Shown: one piece after another, positions 42,847 to 53,753 of the stretch
Numbering within the stretch: position 1 is the stretch's first letter
How the letters are laid out: every line of letters starts with the position of its first letter
Origin: Comamonadaceae bacterium
GTDB taxonomy: Bacteria > Pseudomonadota > Gammaproteobacteria > Burkholderiales > Burkholderiaceae_C
Direction: 5' to 3'
Length of the DNA: 64,000 bases
NCBI GenBank assembly: GCA_027488215.1
Contig: JAIYCB010000011.1
Span: 103,215-167,214, forward strand
Notes under the pieces: generated by a model
Database searches by the model: none
The model's input: only the letters and a program-made list of their open reading frames with translations
What the model was told of the DNA's origin: nothing
Made by a program: the position numbers and the translations under genes

Positions 42847-44040
42847 ATGACCCATTCTTCCTCTCGCCGCCAAATTCTGGGGCAAGGCGCTGCCCTTTTG
42901 GGTACAGCCTCTACTGGCCTACTCGCCCCTCAAAGCGCCCTGGCTCAAAGTGGCAAGATCCGCGTGGGTCTGATGCTTCCTTATACAGGCACCTTTGCCC
43001 AGTTGGGCGTGGCCATTGAAAACGGCGTGCGCATGGCCATCAACGAACAAGGCGGCAAGCTCGGCGGCCGCGAGATCGAGTGGTTCAAGGTGGACGACGA
43101 GTCAGAGCCCTCGAAAGCTATCGAAAACGCCAACAAATTGGTGCAGCGCGATAAAGTGGATGTGCTGATCGGCACTGTGCACTCAGGTGTGCAGATGGGC
43201 ATTCACCGTGTCGCCCGCGAAAGTGGCGTGATCAATCTGATCCCCAACGCGGGCGTGCACATCGCCACCCGCGCCCAATGCGCCCCCAACGTGTTCCGTA
43301 CCAGCTTTACCAACAGCCAGCCGACCATGGCTTTGGGCGAGGCGATGGTCAAGCGCGGCCACAAAAAGGCCGTTTGGATCACCTGGAAATACGCCGCAGG
43401 TGACGAAGCCTTCGAGGGCTTCAAGGAAAGCTACACCAAAGCAGGCGGCACCATCATCAAGGAGTTGGGCCTGCCCTTCCCCAACGTTGAGTTCCAGGCT
43501 TTGCTGACCGAAATCGCCGCGCTTAAACCCGACGCTGTGGCCTGCTTCTTTGCAGGAGGCGGTGCAGCCAAGTTCTTGCGTGATTACGCAGCCGCTGGCC
43601 TCAAGGGCAAGATCCCTTTGTATGGCTCAGGCTTTTTGACCGAAGGCGTGCTGGACGCTGCTGGCCCGGCCGCCGACGGCGTGCTCACCACACTGCACTA
43701 CGGTGACGGTATCGAGACCAAACGCAACAAGGACTTCCGCCTGAACTACGCCAAGACCTTCAAGATGCAGCCCGATGTCTATGCGGTGCAAGGCTACGAC
43801 ACCGGTTTGCTGCTGGTGCAAGGCGCCAACGCCGTCAAGGGTGACGTCAGCCAAAAAGCCGCCATGATCAAGGCCATGCAAGCGGCCGTGATCGACAGCC
43901 CACGCGGCAAGTGGACCATGAGCAAGTCGCACAACCCGGTGCAAGACATCTACCTGCGCGAAGTCTCCAACAAGGAAAACAAGGTGATTGGCATCGCCGC
44001 CAAGGCTTTGGCCGACTCGGGCGCTGGCTGCCGCATGTAA
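42847..44040 (+). CDS. ABC transporter substrate-binding protein (branched-chain amino acid type)
   Basis: A 397-residue periplasmic binding protein of the Leu/Ile/Val-binding family (Peripla_BP_6). The signal sequence has twin Arg (SSRRQILGQGAALLG), so export may be by Tat. The mature part starts with GKIRVGLMLPYTGTFAQLGVAIENGVRMAINEQGGKLGGREIEW, a family hallmark. The ATG at 42847 follows GGAG. The close liv-type transporter genes complete the system. The ligand is unknown; family members bind amino acids, amides or aromatic acids, and pobA nearby makes an aromatic acid conceivable. Confidence 0.88.
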   Translation: MTHSSSRRQILGQGAALLGTASTGLLAPQSALAQSGKIRVGLMLPYTGTFAQLGVAIENGVRMAINEQGGKLGGREIEWFKVDDESEPSKAIENANKLVQRDKVDVLIGTVHSGVQMGIHRVARESGVINLIPNAGVHIATRAQCAPNVFRTSFTNSQPTMALGEAMVKRGHKKAVWITWKYAAGDEAFEGFKESYTKAGGTIIKELGLPFPNVEFQALLTEIAALKPDAVACFFAGGGAAKFLRDYAAAGLKGKIPLYGSGFLTEGVLDAAGPAADGVLTTLHYGDGIETKRNKDFRLNYAKTFKMQPDVYAVQGYDTGLLLVQGANAVKGDVSQKAAMIKAMQAAVIDSPRGKWTMSKSHNPVQDIYLREVSNKENKVIGIAAKALADSGAGCRM

Positions 44041-44043
44041 ATG

Positions 44044-44100
44044 GGGCACAGCCCAAACTGTGCCCTCATCCCACACGGCGGATTTCGGTCCGCCGTTTTT
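44044..44100 (+). terminator. Tandem hairpins between binding protein and permease genes
   Basis: GGGCACAG-N6-CTGTGCCC (44044-44065), then ACGGCGGA-N6-TCCGCCGT with a T-run (44075-44100). The second is a good rho-independent terminator. Within a transporter operon this usually sets more binding protein than permease, and the first hairpin may stabilise the upstream mRNA. Confidence 0.75.
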
Positions 44101-44165
44101 GTGTGGCACGCTCAAGCCCACGCCTTCATCTGCTTGCATGACCCTTCGCCCAACGCTGAACCCTC

Positions 44166-45029
44166 ATGGACTTTGTCAATTTTTTGATCCAGCTGCTCAA
44201 CAGCGTCCAATATGGGCTGCTGCTGTTCATGTTGGCGGCGGGCCTGACGCTGATCTTCGGCATCATGGGCGTGGTCAATCTGGCGCATGGCAGTTTTTAC
44301 ATGCTGGGCGCTTACTTGGCCTGGTCGCTGGCCGCGCAGCTGGGCAGCTTTACCCTGGCAATTTTGGTGGGCACGGCTTTGTCGGTGGCTTTTGGTCTGC
44401 TCATTGAGCGATTGCTGTTTCGCCACTTTTACCACCGCGACCACCTCGACCAGGTGCTGCTCACTTTCGGCCTGATTTATGTGTTTGAAGAGCTGCGCTC
44501 CATGATTTGGGGCGACGACGTGCATGGCCTATCGGTCCCTCAGCTCTTGGCTGCGTCCATCCCCCTGACCGAAAACCTGTCATACCCGGTGTACCGCTTG
44601 TTCATGTCGGGTGTTTGCCTGGTGCTGGCGCTGGGCTTGTATTTGCTGATCTCTAAAACCCGCTTGGGGATGAAGATCCGTGCCGGCGCCTTCAACCGCG
44701 AGATGACCGAGTCGCTGGGCGTCAACATTCGACTGATCCACTCGGTGGTGTTTGCTTTGGGCATCGGCCTGGCCTCTATCGCCGGCATGATCGCTGCCCC
44801 CGTGTCCAGCGTCTACCCCAATATGGGCAGTCAGGTGTTGATCATGTGCTTTGTAGTGGTGGTCATTGGCGGCATTGGTTCGGTGCGCGGGGCTTTGATT
44901 GCCGCCCTGCTGGTGGGCCTGGTGGACACCTTTGGCAAGGTGCTGCTGCCCCAGGCTTCGGGCATGCTGGTGTATGTGCTGATGGCTGCGGTGCTGCTTT
45001 ACAAGCCCGAAGGTCTGTTCAAGCAATGA
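44166..45029 (+). CDS. Branched-chain amino acid-type ABC permease, LivH family
   Basis: A 287-residue integral membrane permease. LivH landmarks are VQYGLLLFMLAAGLTLIFGIMGVVNLAHGSFYMLGAY at the start, MKIRAGAFNREMTESLGVNIRLIHSVVFALGIGLASIAGMIAAP in the cytoplasmic loop region, and GSQVLIMCFVVVVIGGIGSVRGALIAALLVGLVDTFGK at the end. It lies after the tandem hairpins, 16 bases before the second permease. Confidence 0.92.
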   Translation: MDFVNFLIQLLNSVQYGLLLFMLAAGLTLIFGIMGVVNLAHGSFYMLGAYLAWSLAAQLGSFTLAILVGTALSVAFGLLIERLLFRHFYHRDHLDQVLLTFGLIYVFEELRSMIWGDDVHGLSVPQLLAASIPLTENLSYPVYRLFMSGVCLVLALGLYLLISKTRLGMKIRAGAFNREMTESLGVNIRLIHSVVFALGIGLASIAGMIAAPVSSVYPNMGSQVLIMCFVVVVIGGIGSVRGALIAALLVGLVDTFGKVLLPQASGMLVYVLMAAVLLYKPEGLFKQ

Positions 45030-45045
45030 CCACGGGAAGAACACC

Positions 45046-46068
45046 ATGAGCATGCCGCAAATTCACCTCGAAACCCTGCCCCGCAGCATCCAGCTGGTGA
45101 TGGTGCTGGGCTTTTTGGCGCTTGCCGCCTTCCCCTTTGTGGGGTCTGACTTTTACACGGCCATGGTCGTGCGCATGATGATCCTGGCCATCTTTGCGAT
45201 GAGCCTCGATTTGCTGCAGGGCGTCACGGGCCTGGTCTCGCTGGGCCACGCCGCCTACTTTGGCTTGGCCGGTTATGTGCTGGCTTTTATCACCCCCCAA
45301 AACGAAGCCATCAGCCTTTACACCAGCTTGCCCTTGGCTGTGGGTGGCGCAGCGCTGGCGGCGCTGGTGATTGGCTTTTTGGTGGTGCGCACGCATGGCA
45401 TCTACTTCATCATGGTCACCATGGCCTTTGCTCAGATGATTTTCTACATCTTCTTTGACAACAAGGCGTTGGGCGGCTCGGATGGTTTGTTCCTCAACTT
45501 CCGGCCCGATGCGGGCATCATCGACTTGGAGAACAAGCGGGTGTTTTATTACTTCACCCTGGCATGCCTTGTGGCGGTCTATCTGTTTTTGCGCCGCCTG
45601 CTATGGAGCCCTTTTGGCCGAGCACTCTCGGGCATTCGGGTGAACGAGCACCGCATGCGGGCGCTGGGTTTCAACACCTTCAGCCACAAGCTGGCGGCCT
45701 TCACGCTGGCGGGTGCCCTGGCGGGTTTGGCGGGTTATTTGTTCGCTGCGCAAACGGGTTTTGTGAACCCTGAGCTGATGGGTTTTCACCTGAGTGCGCA
45801 CGCCATCATGATGGTGATTTTGGGGGGCATGGGCAATTTTGCGGGGGCCATTGTGGGGGCCTTCAGCTTTGAGTATTTGCTGCACCTCTTCAAGGACCTG
45901 CCCGACATCGGCGGCTTTCGCACGGGCAAACACTGGCAGATGTGGATGGGCCTGTTCATTGTGGCGCTCATCATTTTTGCGCCCAAGGGCATTTTGGGTC
46001 TGGTCAACCGTTTCATCGGTGGCAAGGATGCCAGCGCCTCGTCGGGCAAGGAGTCAGGCCATGGCTGA
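45046..46068 (+). CDS. Branched-chain amino acid-type ABC permease, LivM family
   Basis: A 340-residue membrane permease. The family pattern is FAMSLDLLQGVTGLVSLGHAAYFGLAGYVLAFITP, then SPFGRALSGIRVNEHRMRALGFNTFSHKLAAFTLAGALAGLAGYLFA and ILGGMGNFAGAIVGAFSFEYLLHLF. GGAAGA precedes the start. Its 3' end overlaps the ATPase gene by eight bases. Confidence 0.92.
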   Translation: MSMPQIHLETLPRSIQLVMVLGFLALAAFPFVGSDFYTAMVVRMMILAIFAMSLDLLQGVTGLVSLGHAAYFGLAGYVLAFITPQNEAISLYTSLPLAVGGAALAALVIGFLVVRTHGIYFIMVTMAFAQMIFYIFFDNKALGGSDGLFLNFRPDAGIIDLENKRVFYYFTLACLVAVYLFLRRLLWSPFGRALSGIRVNEHRMRALGFNTFSHKLAAFTLAGALAGLAGYLFAAQTGFVNPELMGFHLSAHAIMMVILGGMGNFAGAIVGAFSFEYLLHLFKDLPDIGGFRTGKHWQMWMGLFIVALIIFAPKGILGLVNRFIGGKDASASSGKESGHG

Positions 46069-46840
46069 TCGCTGCACCTTGATGTCGGCACGCGGGCTGA
46101 CCAAACGCTTTGGTGGGCTGGCGGCAGTCAACGACGTTTCGCTCGACCTGTGGTTGGGGCAGATCCATGCGGTCATTGGCCCCAATGGAGCTGGCAAGTC
46201 CACGCTGGCCAACTTGTTGTCCGGCGACTTGCCGCCCACCAGCGGCCGCATGAGCTTGGGCGAGACAGACATCACCGGCTGGACGCCCGAAAAAATCTCG
46301 CGCCGAGGCTTGGGACGCAGCTACCAAAAAACCAACATCTTTAGCACCTTCAGCGTGTGGGACAACGTACGTTTGGCAGCGCAGTCGCGTGTCCAGCCCT
46401 CTCCATTCAACCCCCTGGGTTGGTGGCGTGCTGCGGGTCATATGCAAAGCGTGAACCAACGCGCTGAGCGCGCCATCGAACTGGCGGGCCTGCAAGAGCG
46501 TCGCTACGCCATGGCCGGTGCAGCCAGCCATGGCGAACAACGCCAACTCGAGATTGCCATGACGCTGGCCACCGAGCCCCGCGTACTCTTGCTGGACGAA
46601 CCCCTGGCGGGCATGGGTCAGGCCGAAGCTGAAAGCATGGTTCAGCTGCTGCTGCGCCTGAAACAAGAGCACGCCATCTTGCTGGTCGAGCACGACATGG
46701 ACGCCGTATTTACCCTGGCCGACCACCTGACCGTGATGGTCAATGGCCAAGTCATTGCGAGCAACACCCCTGCTGTGGTGCGCGCCGATGCAGGTGTGCA
46801 GGCGGCCTACTTGGGCGAAGAAGTGGGCGAGGAACATTGA
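46061..46840 (+). CDS. ABC transporter ATPase, LivG family
   Basis: A 259-residue ATPase. Walker A is GPNGAGKST, the signature is SHGEQRQLEIAM, and Walker B is RVLLLDEPLAGM. The LivG-type insert FSTFSVWDNVRLAAQSR follows the Q-loop. The ATG at 46061 has AAGGAG before it; the ATG at 46082 is a less likely alternative. It overlaps the LivM-type gene, as expected for coupled translation. Confidence 0.92.
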   Translation: MADRCTLMSARGLTKRFGGLAAVNDVSLDLWLGQIHAVIGPNGAGKSTLANLLSGDLPPTSGRMSLGETDITGWTPEKISRRGLGRSYQKTNIFSTFSVWDNVRLAAQSRVQPSPFNPLGWWRAAGHMQSVNQRAERAIELAGLQERRYAMAGAASHGEQRQLEIAMTLATEPRVLLLDEPLAGMGQAEAESMVQLLLRLKQEHAILLVEHDMDAVFTLADHLTVMVNGQVIASNTPAVVRADAGVQAAYLGEEVGEEH

Positions 46841-46841
46841 G

Positions 46842-47555
46842 ATGAGCGATTGGTTGATCCAGGCCCAGGACCTGAACACTTACTACGGCGCCAGCCACAT
46901 CCTGCGCGGCGTCAACTTCACGGTGGGTCGGGGCGAAACGATTGGCCTGATGGGGCGCAACGGTATGGGCAAAAGCACCTTGCTCAAAACCCTCATGGGC
47001 ATCGTGCCGCCACGCACCGGCACTGTGGACATCAAGGGCCAGCGCATGAATGGCCGCCCCACGTTCGAGGTGGCGCAAATGGGCATTGCTTACGTGCCCG
47101 AGGGGCGCGGCATCTTTGGCAATCTGAGCGTGGTCGAAAACCTGAAAATGGCCGCCCGCCCCGGCACACAGGGCCAGCGCGAGTGGACTTACGAGCGCGT
47201 GCTCGACACCTTCCCGCGCCTGAAAGAACGCTTGGGCCACGGCGGTCAACAATTGTCGGGTGGCGAGCAGCAAATGCTGACCATCGGCCGCGCCTTGATG
47301 ACCAACCCCGATGTGCTGATCTTGGACGAAGCCACCGAGGGACTGGCGCCTCTGATTGCGCGTGAAATATGGCGCATCTGCAGCGTCATCAAGCAAAGTG
47401 GCATTAGTGCCATCATCGTCGATAAGAATTGGAAGCACGTCACCCAAATCACCGACCGCAACCTGATTCTGGTCAAAGGCCAGGTGGTGTTCGAAGGCTC
47501 CTCGCAAATCCTGCTGGCCAACCCCAGCGTGCTGGAACAGCATCTGGGGGTCTAA
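46842..47555 (+). CDS. ABC transporter ATPase, LivF family
   Basis: A 237-residue ATPase. It has NTYYGASHILRGVNFTVGRGETIGLMGRNGMGKSTLLKTLMG with Walker A, YVPEGRGIFGNLSVVENLKMAAR typical of LivF, LSGGEQQMLTIGRALM and DVLILDEATEGLAPLI. It starts one base after the previous stop. It ends the transporter operon and converges on the IclR gene with six bases between stops. Confidence 0.92.
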   Translation: MSDWLIQAQDLNTYYGASHILRGVNFTVGRGETIGLMGRNGMGKSTLLKTLMGIVPPRTGTVDIKGQRMNGRPTFEVAQMGIAYVPEGRGIFGNLSVVENLKMAARPGTQGQREWTYERVLDTFPRLKERLGHGGQQLSGGEQQMLTIGRALMTNPDVLILDEATEGLAPLIAREIWRICSVIKQSGISAIIVDKNWKHVTQITDRNLILVKGQVVFEGSSQILLANPSVLEQHLGV

Positions 47556-47561
47556 GCGGAT

Positions 47562-48344
47562 TCACAACAACGGTCGCAACGCCCGCGCAGCGTCCAGCAA
47601 CAGCGGCAACCACTTGCGCTCGACCGCTGCATCGCTCAATTGATCAGCTGTGCCCACCACGTTGAGCGCGGCCAGCGTTTGGCCCTGCATGTTGCGCAAT
47701 GGCACAGCCAGCGCGTGGATGCCCAACTCGTGACCATCTCGGGCCACGCAAAAATCGTCCCGCCGCACTTGATCAATCAGCGCCTTGAAGCGGGCCACCC
47801 CCACCTCGGTGAAAGGGGTGATGCGCGGCAATTCGCGCCCCTTGAGCCAAGCGTTGAATTCGGTTGTTGGCCAATTGGCCAACAACACACGACCGGTAGA
47901 CGTGGCGTGCACGGGCAAGCGCGCACCCAAATGCAGGCCATAAGCCAAGTGCCTCACAGGCTCGGCAACCCCCGCACTGCGCGCCACGATGACGCACTCA
48001 TTGCCATCGAGCACCACGGCACTGAAAGCCGCCTGAGTTTGCTGCGCCATTTGATTGAGCGTGGGCTGCAGGGTGCGTGGCAGTCGCGAAGTGGCCATGT
48101 AGCTGCCCGCCAGGCGAAGCACCCGCGCTGATAACCAATAGTGGCTGCCATCGGTCTCCAGATAGCCCAGCTCGGCCAAGGTCAGCAAATGCCTCCGCGC
48201 CGCGGCTCGGGTGATGCCGGTGCGCTGTGCGGCGAGCGTGGCATTCAGGCGCTGGCGCTCGGTGTCAAAGGCTTCCAGAACAGCCAGGCCTTTGGCCAGG
48301 CCTTCGATGTAGTCTGCTTTGGCGATGGTCATAGGCTTCTGCAT
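47562..48344 (-). CDS. IclR family regulator (PobR/PcaR-like), divergent from pobA
   Basis: A 260-residue IclR-type regulator. The N-terminal winged helix is visible (YIEGLAKGLAVLEAF, GITRAAARRHLLTLAELGYLE). The C-terminal effector domain has LHLGARLPVHATSTGRVLLA and CVARDGHELGIHALAVPLRN. Several starts are possible (TTG 48353, ATG 48344, ATG 48332); 48344 was chosen without a clear ribosome site. It is divergent from pobA with a large palindrome between, so it most likely activates pobA in response to 4-hydroxybenzoate or protocatechuate. This is inferred from family and place. Confidence 0.85.
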   Translation of the reverse strand: MQKPMTIAKADYIEGLAKGLAVLEAFDTERQRLNATLAAQRTGITRAAARRHLLTLAELGYLETDGSHYWLSARVLRLAGSYMATSRLPRTLQPTLNQMAQQTQAAFSAVVLDGNECVIVARSAGVAEPVRHLAYGLHLGARLPVHATSTGRVLLANWPTTEFNAWLKGRELPRITPFTEVGVARFKALIDQVRRDDFCVARDGHELGIHALAVPLRNMQGQTLAALNVVGTADQLSDAAVERKWLPLLLDAARALRPLL

Positions 48345-48392
48345 TTTGGGCAAGTTGATGGGTTGGCGAAAACCTCAAATTGAGCGACATCA

Positions 48393-48415
48393 ATTTGCGC
48401 GATGATCGCACAAAT
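48393..48415. promoter_or_regulatory. Probable IclR-type operator between regulator and pobA
   Basis: A 23-bp near-perfect palindrome: ATTTGCGCGAT, central G, ATCGCACAAAT, with one mismatched base pair between the arms. It lies about 50 bases from the regulator start and 100 bases from pobA. The divergent arrangement makes it the obvious regulator site. Confidence 0.65.
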
Positions 48416-48475
48416 CATGCACTCAACGCACAAAGTCTTGACTGGATACCTCTCAAAAATCCCTGTACCACCTAA

Positions 48476-49708
<1,233 letters not shown>

Positions 49709-49719
49709 GCCGACGCGCC

Positions 49720-50358
49720 TCAAGCAGATTGACGCGCTTTCCAGGCCCCGAACATGGCGATCAGGCCAGGCACGATGATCAAGGCCCAGATGATCTTGGA
49801 CAGGTGCGCCTGCACAATCGGCAGGTTGCCAAACAGATAACCCACCAACAGCAGGCCCACCACCCAGATCAGGGCGCCCACCACATTGAAGAAGGTGAAT
49901 TTGCTGCGCGTCATCTCGGCCACGCCCGCCACAAAGGGTACAAAGGTGCGAACAAAAGGCATGAAGCGCGCCAGGATGATGGTGATGCCGCCGTGTTTTT
50001 CGTAAAAAGCGTGGGCTTGGACAAAGCCTCGGCGGCTAAAAAACCGCGACTCTTCCCACTGAAACACCCGCGGCCCAAAGTAACGCCCAATGGTGTAGTT
50101 GGTCTGGTCACCCAAAATGGCTGCGGCCAGCAACAAACCCATGACCAAAGGCAAACTCATCAAGCCAGCGCCACACATGGCGCCCACGATGAAGAGCAGC
50201 GAGTCACCCGGCAAAAACGGCATGACCACCACGCCGGTTTCCACAAAAATGATGAGGAACAACAGGGCATAGACCCACGCTCCATATTGAGCGACAAAGG
50301 CCTCCAAATAACGGTCGACGTGGAGGATGAAATCAACGAGTTGCAAAAGAACGTCCAT
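49720..50358 (-). CDS. DedA family membrane protein
   Basis: A 212-residue inner-membrane protein of the DedA/SNARE-associated family, whose members act as undecaprenyl-phosphate or phospholipid transporters. Motifs: ALLFLIIFVETGVVVMPFLPGDSLLF, LGDQTNYTIGRYFG, FYEKHGGITIILARFMPFVRTFVPFVAGVAEMTRSKFTFFNVVGALIW with the conserved Arg residues. The start at MDVLLQLV was chosen; a seven-residue longer form is open. It is convergent with pobA. Confidence 0.88.
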   Translation of the reverse strand: MDVLLQLVDFILHVDRYLEAFVAQYGAWVYALLFLIIFVETGVVVMPFLPGDSLLFIVGAMCGAGLMSLPLVMGLLLAAAILGDQTNYTIGRYFGPRVFQWEESRFFSRRGFVQAHAFYEKHGGITIILARFMPFVRTFVPFVAGVAEMTRSKFTFFNVVGALIWVVGLLLVGYLFGNLPIVQAHLSKIIWALIIVPGLIAMFGAWKARQSA

Positions 50359-50395
50359 GTGCCGATTATCCCTGCCCAAGCCCTAAAATCAGGCG

Positions 50396-52381
50396 GTGAG
50401 CTCCCAACAAACCCCGGCTTCCGCGCGCCGTCCCATCCGCGAACTCCCCGATGAACTGATCAGCCAGATCGCCGCAGGCGAGGTGGTTGAACGGCCTGCA
50501 TCGGTTGTGCGCGAGTTGGTGGACAACGCCATGGACGCGGGCGCACAAAGCATCACGCTGCGCCTGATGGGTGGCGGCACCCGGCTGATTTCGGTGGAAG
50601 ACGACGGCGGCGGCATTGCCCCAGACGAGCTGGCCACAGCCCTCAAGCGCCACGCCACCAGCAAAATCGGCAACCTGGACGATCTCGAATCGGTCATGAC
50701 CATGGGCTTTCGGGGCGAGGCGCTGGCAGCCATCAATTCCGTGTCTGAACTCACCCTGCTCTCGCGCATGGACGGCCAGCCCACCGCCTTTGCCCTGGAC
50801 GGCCGCACGGGCGAGATCCGCCCCGCCGCCCGCGCCACGGGCACCACGGTGGAGGTCAAAGAGCTGTTCTTCTCGACCCCCGCCCGCCGCAAATTTTTGA
50901 AAAGCGACAGCACCGAGCTGGCGCATTGCATCGAGGCCGTGCGCCGACACGCCCTGGCCCGCCCCGATGTGGGCTTTGCCATCTGGCACGAGGGCAAGCT
51001 GGTGGAGCAGTGGCGGGTGCACCCTGGCGCAGCTGGCCTGGAGCAGCGCCTGGCCGATGTGCTGGGCGAAGAGTTCGTGGCGCAATCCATCGCGGTGGAA
51101 TACAACGCCGGGCCGCTCAAGGTGATTGGCCGCGCAGGTTTGCCCGACGCTGCACGCTCGCGGCCCGACCACCAATTTGCCTATGTGAATGGCCGCTTTG
51201 TGCGCGACAAAGTGGTCATGCACGGCGCACGCAGCGCCTACGAAGACGTGCTGCACGGCCACAAGCAGCCGGCCTATGCCCTGTTCATGCAGATCGACCC
51301 GACGCTGGTGGACGTGAATGTGCACCCGACCAAGATCGAGGTGCGATTCAGGGACAGCCGCGCCGTGCACCAGGCCGTGCGGCATGCCATCGAGAACGCC
51401 CTGGCCGCGCCGCGCTCGCAAAACCTGGGCGATTCAACAGCACAGGACAAGGCCGATTTCGACCTGAGTGCGCCCGCCCCCAAAGCCTTGCCCGAATCGG
51501 CCAGCTGGCAGCAAGGCGGTATGGCTTTCGAGCGCCCCGGGCCTTCGACCTTTTCTGCGCCCAGCTACAAACCAGCCGGCTTTTTACGCCCACGCATGGA
51601 AGGCGAGCAGGCCATGGCCGACCTGAAGGCGCTGTGGAACCCGCCTGAGCACAACGAAGACCTCAGCGCTCAAGAAGCCCTCCCCGCTGCTTGGCCAGCA
51701 CCATTCGCAGCCAAAGACGATTCGCTAAAAGCAGCAGACTCCTCCAAGGGTGTGGACACGCCACCCACTCTGCCCGAAGGCGACTGGCCCCTGGGCCGCG
51801 CCGTGGCGCAACTTCACGGCGTCTACATCCTGGCCGAAAACAAGCAAGGACTGGTGGTGGTGGACATGCACGCCGCGCACGAGCGCATCGTGTACGAGCG
51901 CCTGAAAAACCAACTCAATACGGCTGACGGCGAAGGCCCCCGCATCACCAGCCAGCCGCTGCTGATTCCGGCCACCTTTGCCGCCAACCCCACCGAAGTG
52001 GCCACCGCCGAAGCCTGCGCCGAGGCGCTGGAACAACTGGGCCTGGAAATCTCGCCCCTGTCGGCCAAAACCCTGGCCGTGCGCGCCGTGCCCACCAGCC
52101 TGGCGCAGGGCGACGCGGTCGAGCTGGCCCGCAGCGTGTTGGCCGAGCTGGCCCAGCACGATGCCAGCACGGTGGTGCAACGTGCCCAAAACGAGATTTT
52201 GGCCACCATGGCCTGCCACGGCGCGGTGCGTGCCAACCGCCGCCTGACGCTGGACGAAATGAACGGTCTGCTGCGTCAAATGGAAGAGACCGAACGCTCT
52301 GACCAGTGCAACCACGGTCGCCCCACCTGGCGGCAAATGTCGATGCGCGATCTGGACGCCTTGTTCTTGCGGGGCCGCTGA
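50396..52381 (+). CDS. mutL: DNA mismatch repair protein MutL
   Basis: A 661-residue MutL. The GHKL ATPase motifs are ELVDNAMDAGA, DDGGGI and GFRGEALAAI. The C-terminal domain has DMHAAHERIVYE, which fits the DQHA-x2-E-x4-E endonuclease motif with Met for Gln. The CxHxRP-type metal motif near the end (CNHGRPT) is also present. It is therefore probably a nicking MutL, as in bacteria without MutH. It starts with GTG, divergent from dedA and 37 bases away. Confidence 0.95.
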   Translation: MSSQQTPASARRPIRELPDELISQIAAGEVVERPASVVRELVDNAMDAGAQSITLRLMGGGTRLISVEDDGGGIAPDELATALKRHATSKIGNLDDLESVMTMGFRGEALAAINSVSELTLLSRMDGQPTAFALDGRTGEIRPAARATGTTVEVKELFFSTPARRKFLKSDSTELAHCIEAVRRHALARPDVGFAIWHEGKLVEQWRVHPGAAGLEQRLADVLGEEFVAQSIAVEYNAGPLKVIGRAGLPDAARSRPDHQFAYVNGRFVRDKVVMHGARSAYEDVLHGHKQPAYALFMQIDPTLVDVNVHPTKIEVRFRDSRAVHQAVRHAIENALAAPRSQNLGDSTAQDKADFDLSAPAPKALPESASWQQGGMAFERPGPSTFSAPSYKPAGFLRPRMEGEQAMADLKALWNPPEHNEDLSAQEALPAAWPAPFAAKDDSLKAADSSKGVDTPPTLPEGDWPLGRAVAQLHGVYILAENKQGLVVVDMHAAHERIVYERLKNQLNTADGEGPRITSQPLLIPATFAANPTEVATAEACAEALEQLGLEISPLSAKTLAVRAVPTSLAQGDAVELARSVLAELAQHDASTVVQRAQNEILATMACHGAVRANRRLTLDEMNGLLRQMEETERSDQCNHGRPTWRQMSMRDLDALFLRGR

Positions 52382-52526
52382 TGGAACACCTCACTTTGAA
52401 CGACCACAAAGCAATGGCCGAGGCCGGTGCGCGGCTGCCCTCATACTCGCTTCGCTCGCCAAATCGGGCAGTCCACACACCGACCTCGCCCATTGCGCTT
52501 CACGAAGAAACCACCGCATAAGCAGC

Positions 52527-53753
52527 ATGTCGCAAAAACTCATCGTGCTGCTGCTGGCCCTGTTGCTCGGCCTGCAACCCGTCACCACCGACCTGTATCT
52601 GCCCGCGCTGCCCGCCATCACCGAAGGCTTTGCGGCGGGCATGGGCCAGGCCCAACTCACGCTCACGGCCTTGCTGCTGGCGTTTGGCTTGTCGCAGCTG
52701 GTATGGGGACCGCTGTCTGACCGCTTTGGCCGCCGGCCCATTTTGTTGTGGGGCATGGGCGCCTACGTGCTGGCCTCGGTGGCCTGTGCACTGGCCCCCA
52801 GCATGGCCTGGCTGATTGCAGGCCGCACATTGCAAGGTGTGGCCATGGGCGCAGGCGTCATGGCCGCACGCGCCGTGGTGCGCGACCTGTATGCCCCAGC
52901 CCAAGGGGCCAACGTCATGTCGCAAGCGCTCACAGGCCTTGGCATCATCGCCTGCACCTGCGCACCCATTGGCGGCGTGCTGACCGACTGGCTGGGCTGG
53001 CGTGTGGCCCTGCTCAGCCTGGCCACGTTTGGCGCCCTCACCTTCGGCCTGTTGTTGTGGCGCTTTGAAGAAACCCTGGCCAAGCCCAACCCCCATGCCC
53101 TGCAGCTGCGCCAATTGTGGCTGGCCAACCGCGACATCTTGCGCCACCCCACCTTCCGCGCCTGGTGCGCCTTGTCTTCAGGGTCCTACCTGGGCCTGTT
53201 CACCTTTTTGGCCTGTTCGGCCTTTGTGTTCACCCGCAGCATGGACTACAGCACCACGGCTTATGGTTTTTTCATGCTCAGCATGTCGCTGTCCTACATC
53301 GTGGGTACCTTCTGGTGCCGCTGGATGCTGCGGCGCACCAGCGTGCAACGCGCCGTGGGCATTGCCGCCTTCCTCACCCTGGCGGGCGGCGTCAGCATGG
53401 CAGGGCTGGCCTATGCAGGCCACGGCCAAGCCTGGTACGGCGCATCCAGCGTGCTGGGGCCGATTTACCTGTTCATGCTCGGCCACGGCGTGCACCAGTC
53501 TTGTGGCCAAAGCGGCGCAGTCGGGCCGTTTCCGCAACGCGCGGGCACAGCCTCGGCGCTCAACGGCTTTTTGATGATGCTGGGCGCTTTCTTCATGGGG
53601 GGCTGGCTGGGCACACAAATGGACGAGCCTGTCTTTGCGCTGGCCCATGGCCTGCTGCTGTGGAGCGTTTTCATCAGCATCGTCGCGTGGACTTTGGTAC
53701 AACGCCACGGCCGCCCCGAAGTGCAGGCCACACCCGACAAGGCCGTGGCATGA
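52527..53753 (+). CDS. Bcr/CflA family drug-resistance MFS transporter
   Basis: A 408-residue major facilitator with twelve expected membrane segments. The Bcr/CflA N-terminus is clear ([24 protein letters not shown]), with the loop motif [17 protein letters not shown] and [22 protein letters not shown]. It probably exports drugs or small metabolites by proton antiport. Its stop overlaps the miaA start. Confidence 0.9.
   Translation: MSQKLIVLLLALLLGLQPVTTDLYLPALPAITEGFAAGMGQAQLTLTALLLAFGLSQLVWGPLSDRFGRRPILLWGMGAYVLASVACALAPSMAWLIAGRTLQGVAMGAGVMAARAVVRDLYAPAQGANVMSQALTGLGIIACTCAPIGGVLTDWLGWRVALLSLATFGALTFGLLLWRFEETLAKPNPHALQLRQLWLANRDILRHPTFRAWCALSSGSYLGLFTFLACSAFVFTRSMDYSTTAYGFFMLSMSLSYIVGTFWCRWMLRRTSVQRAVGIAAFLTLAGGVSMAGLAYAGHGQAWYGASSVLGPIYLFMLGHGVHQSCGQSGAVGPFPQRAGTASALNGFLMMLGAFFMGGWLGTQMDEPVFALAHGLLLWSVFISIVAWTLVQRHGRPEVQATPDKAVA

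Noticed and set aside
43868..44056. Minus-strand frame near the end of the binding-protein gene
   Set aside because: Fully antisense to a clear coding region and ends in terminator sequence.
52381..52521. Short open frame (about 46 codons) overlapping the mutL stop, before the Bcr/CflA gene
   Set aside because: No ribosome site, odd composition and no recognisable family; more likely spacer read by chance.
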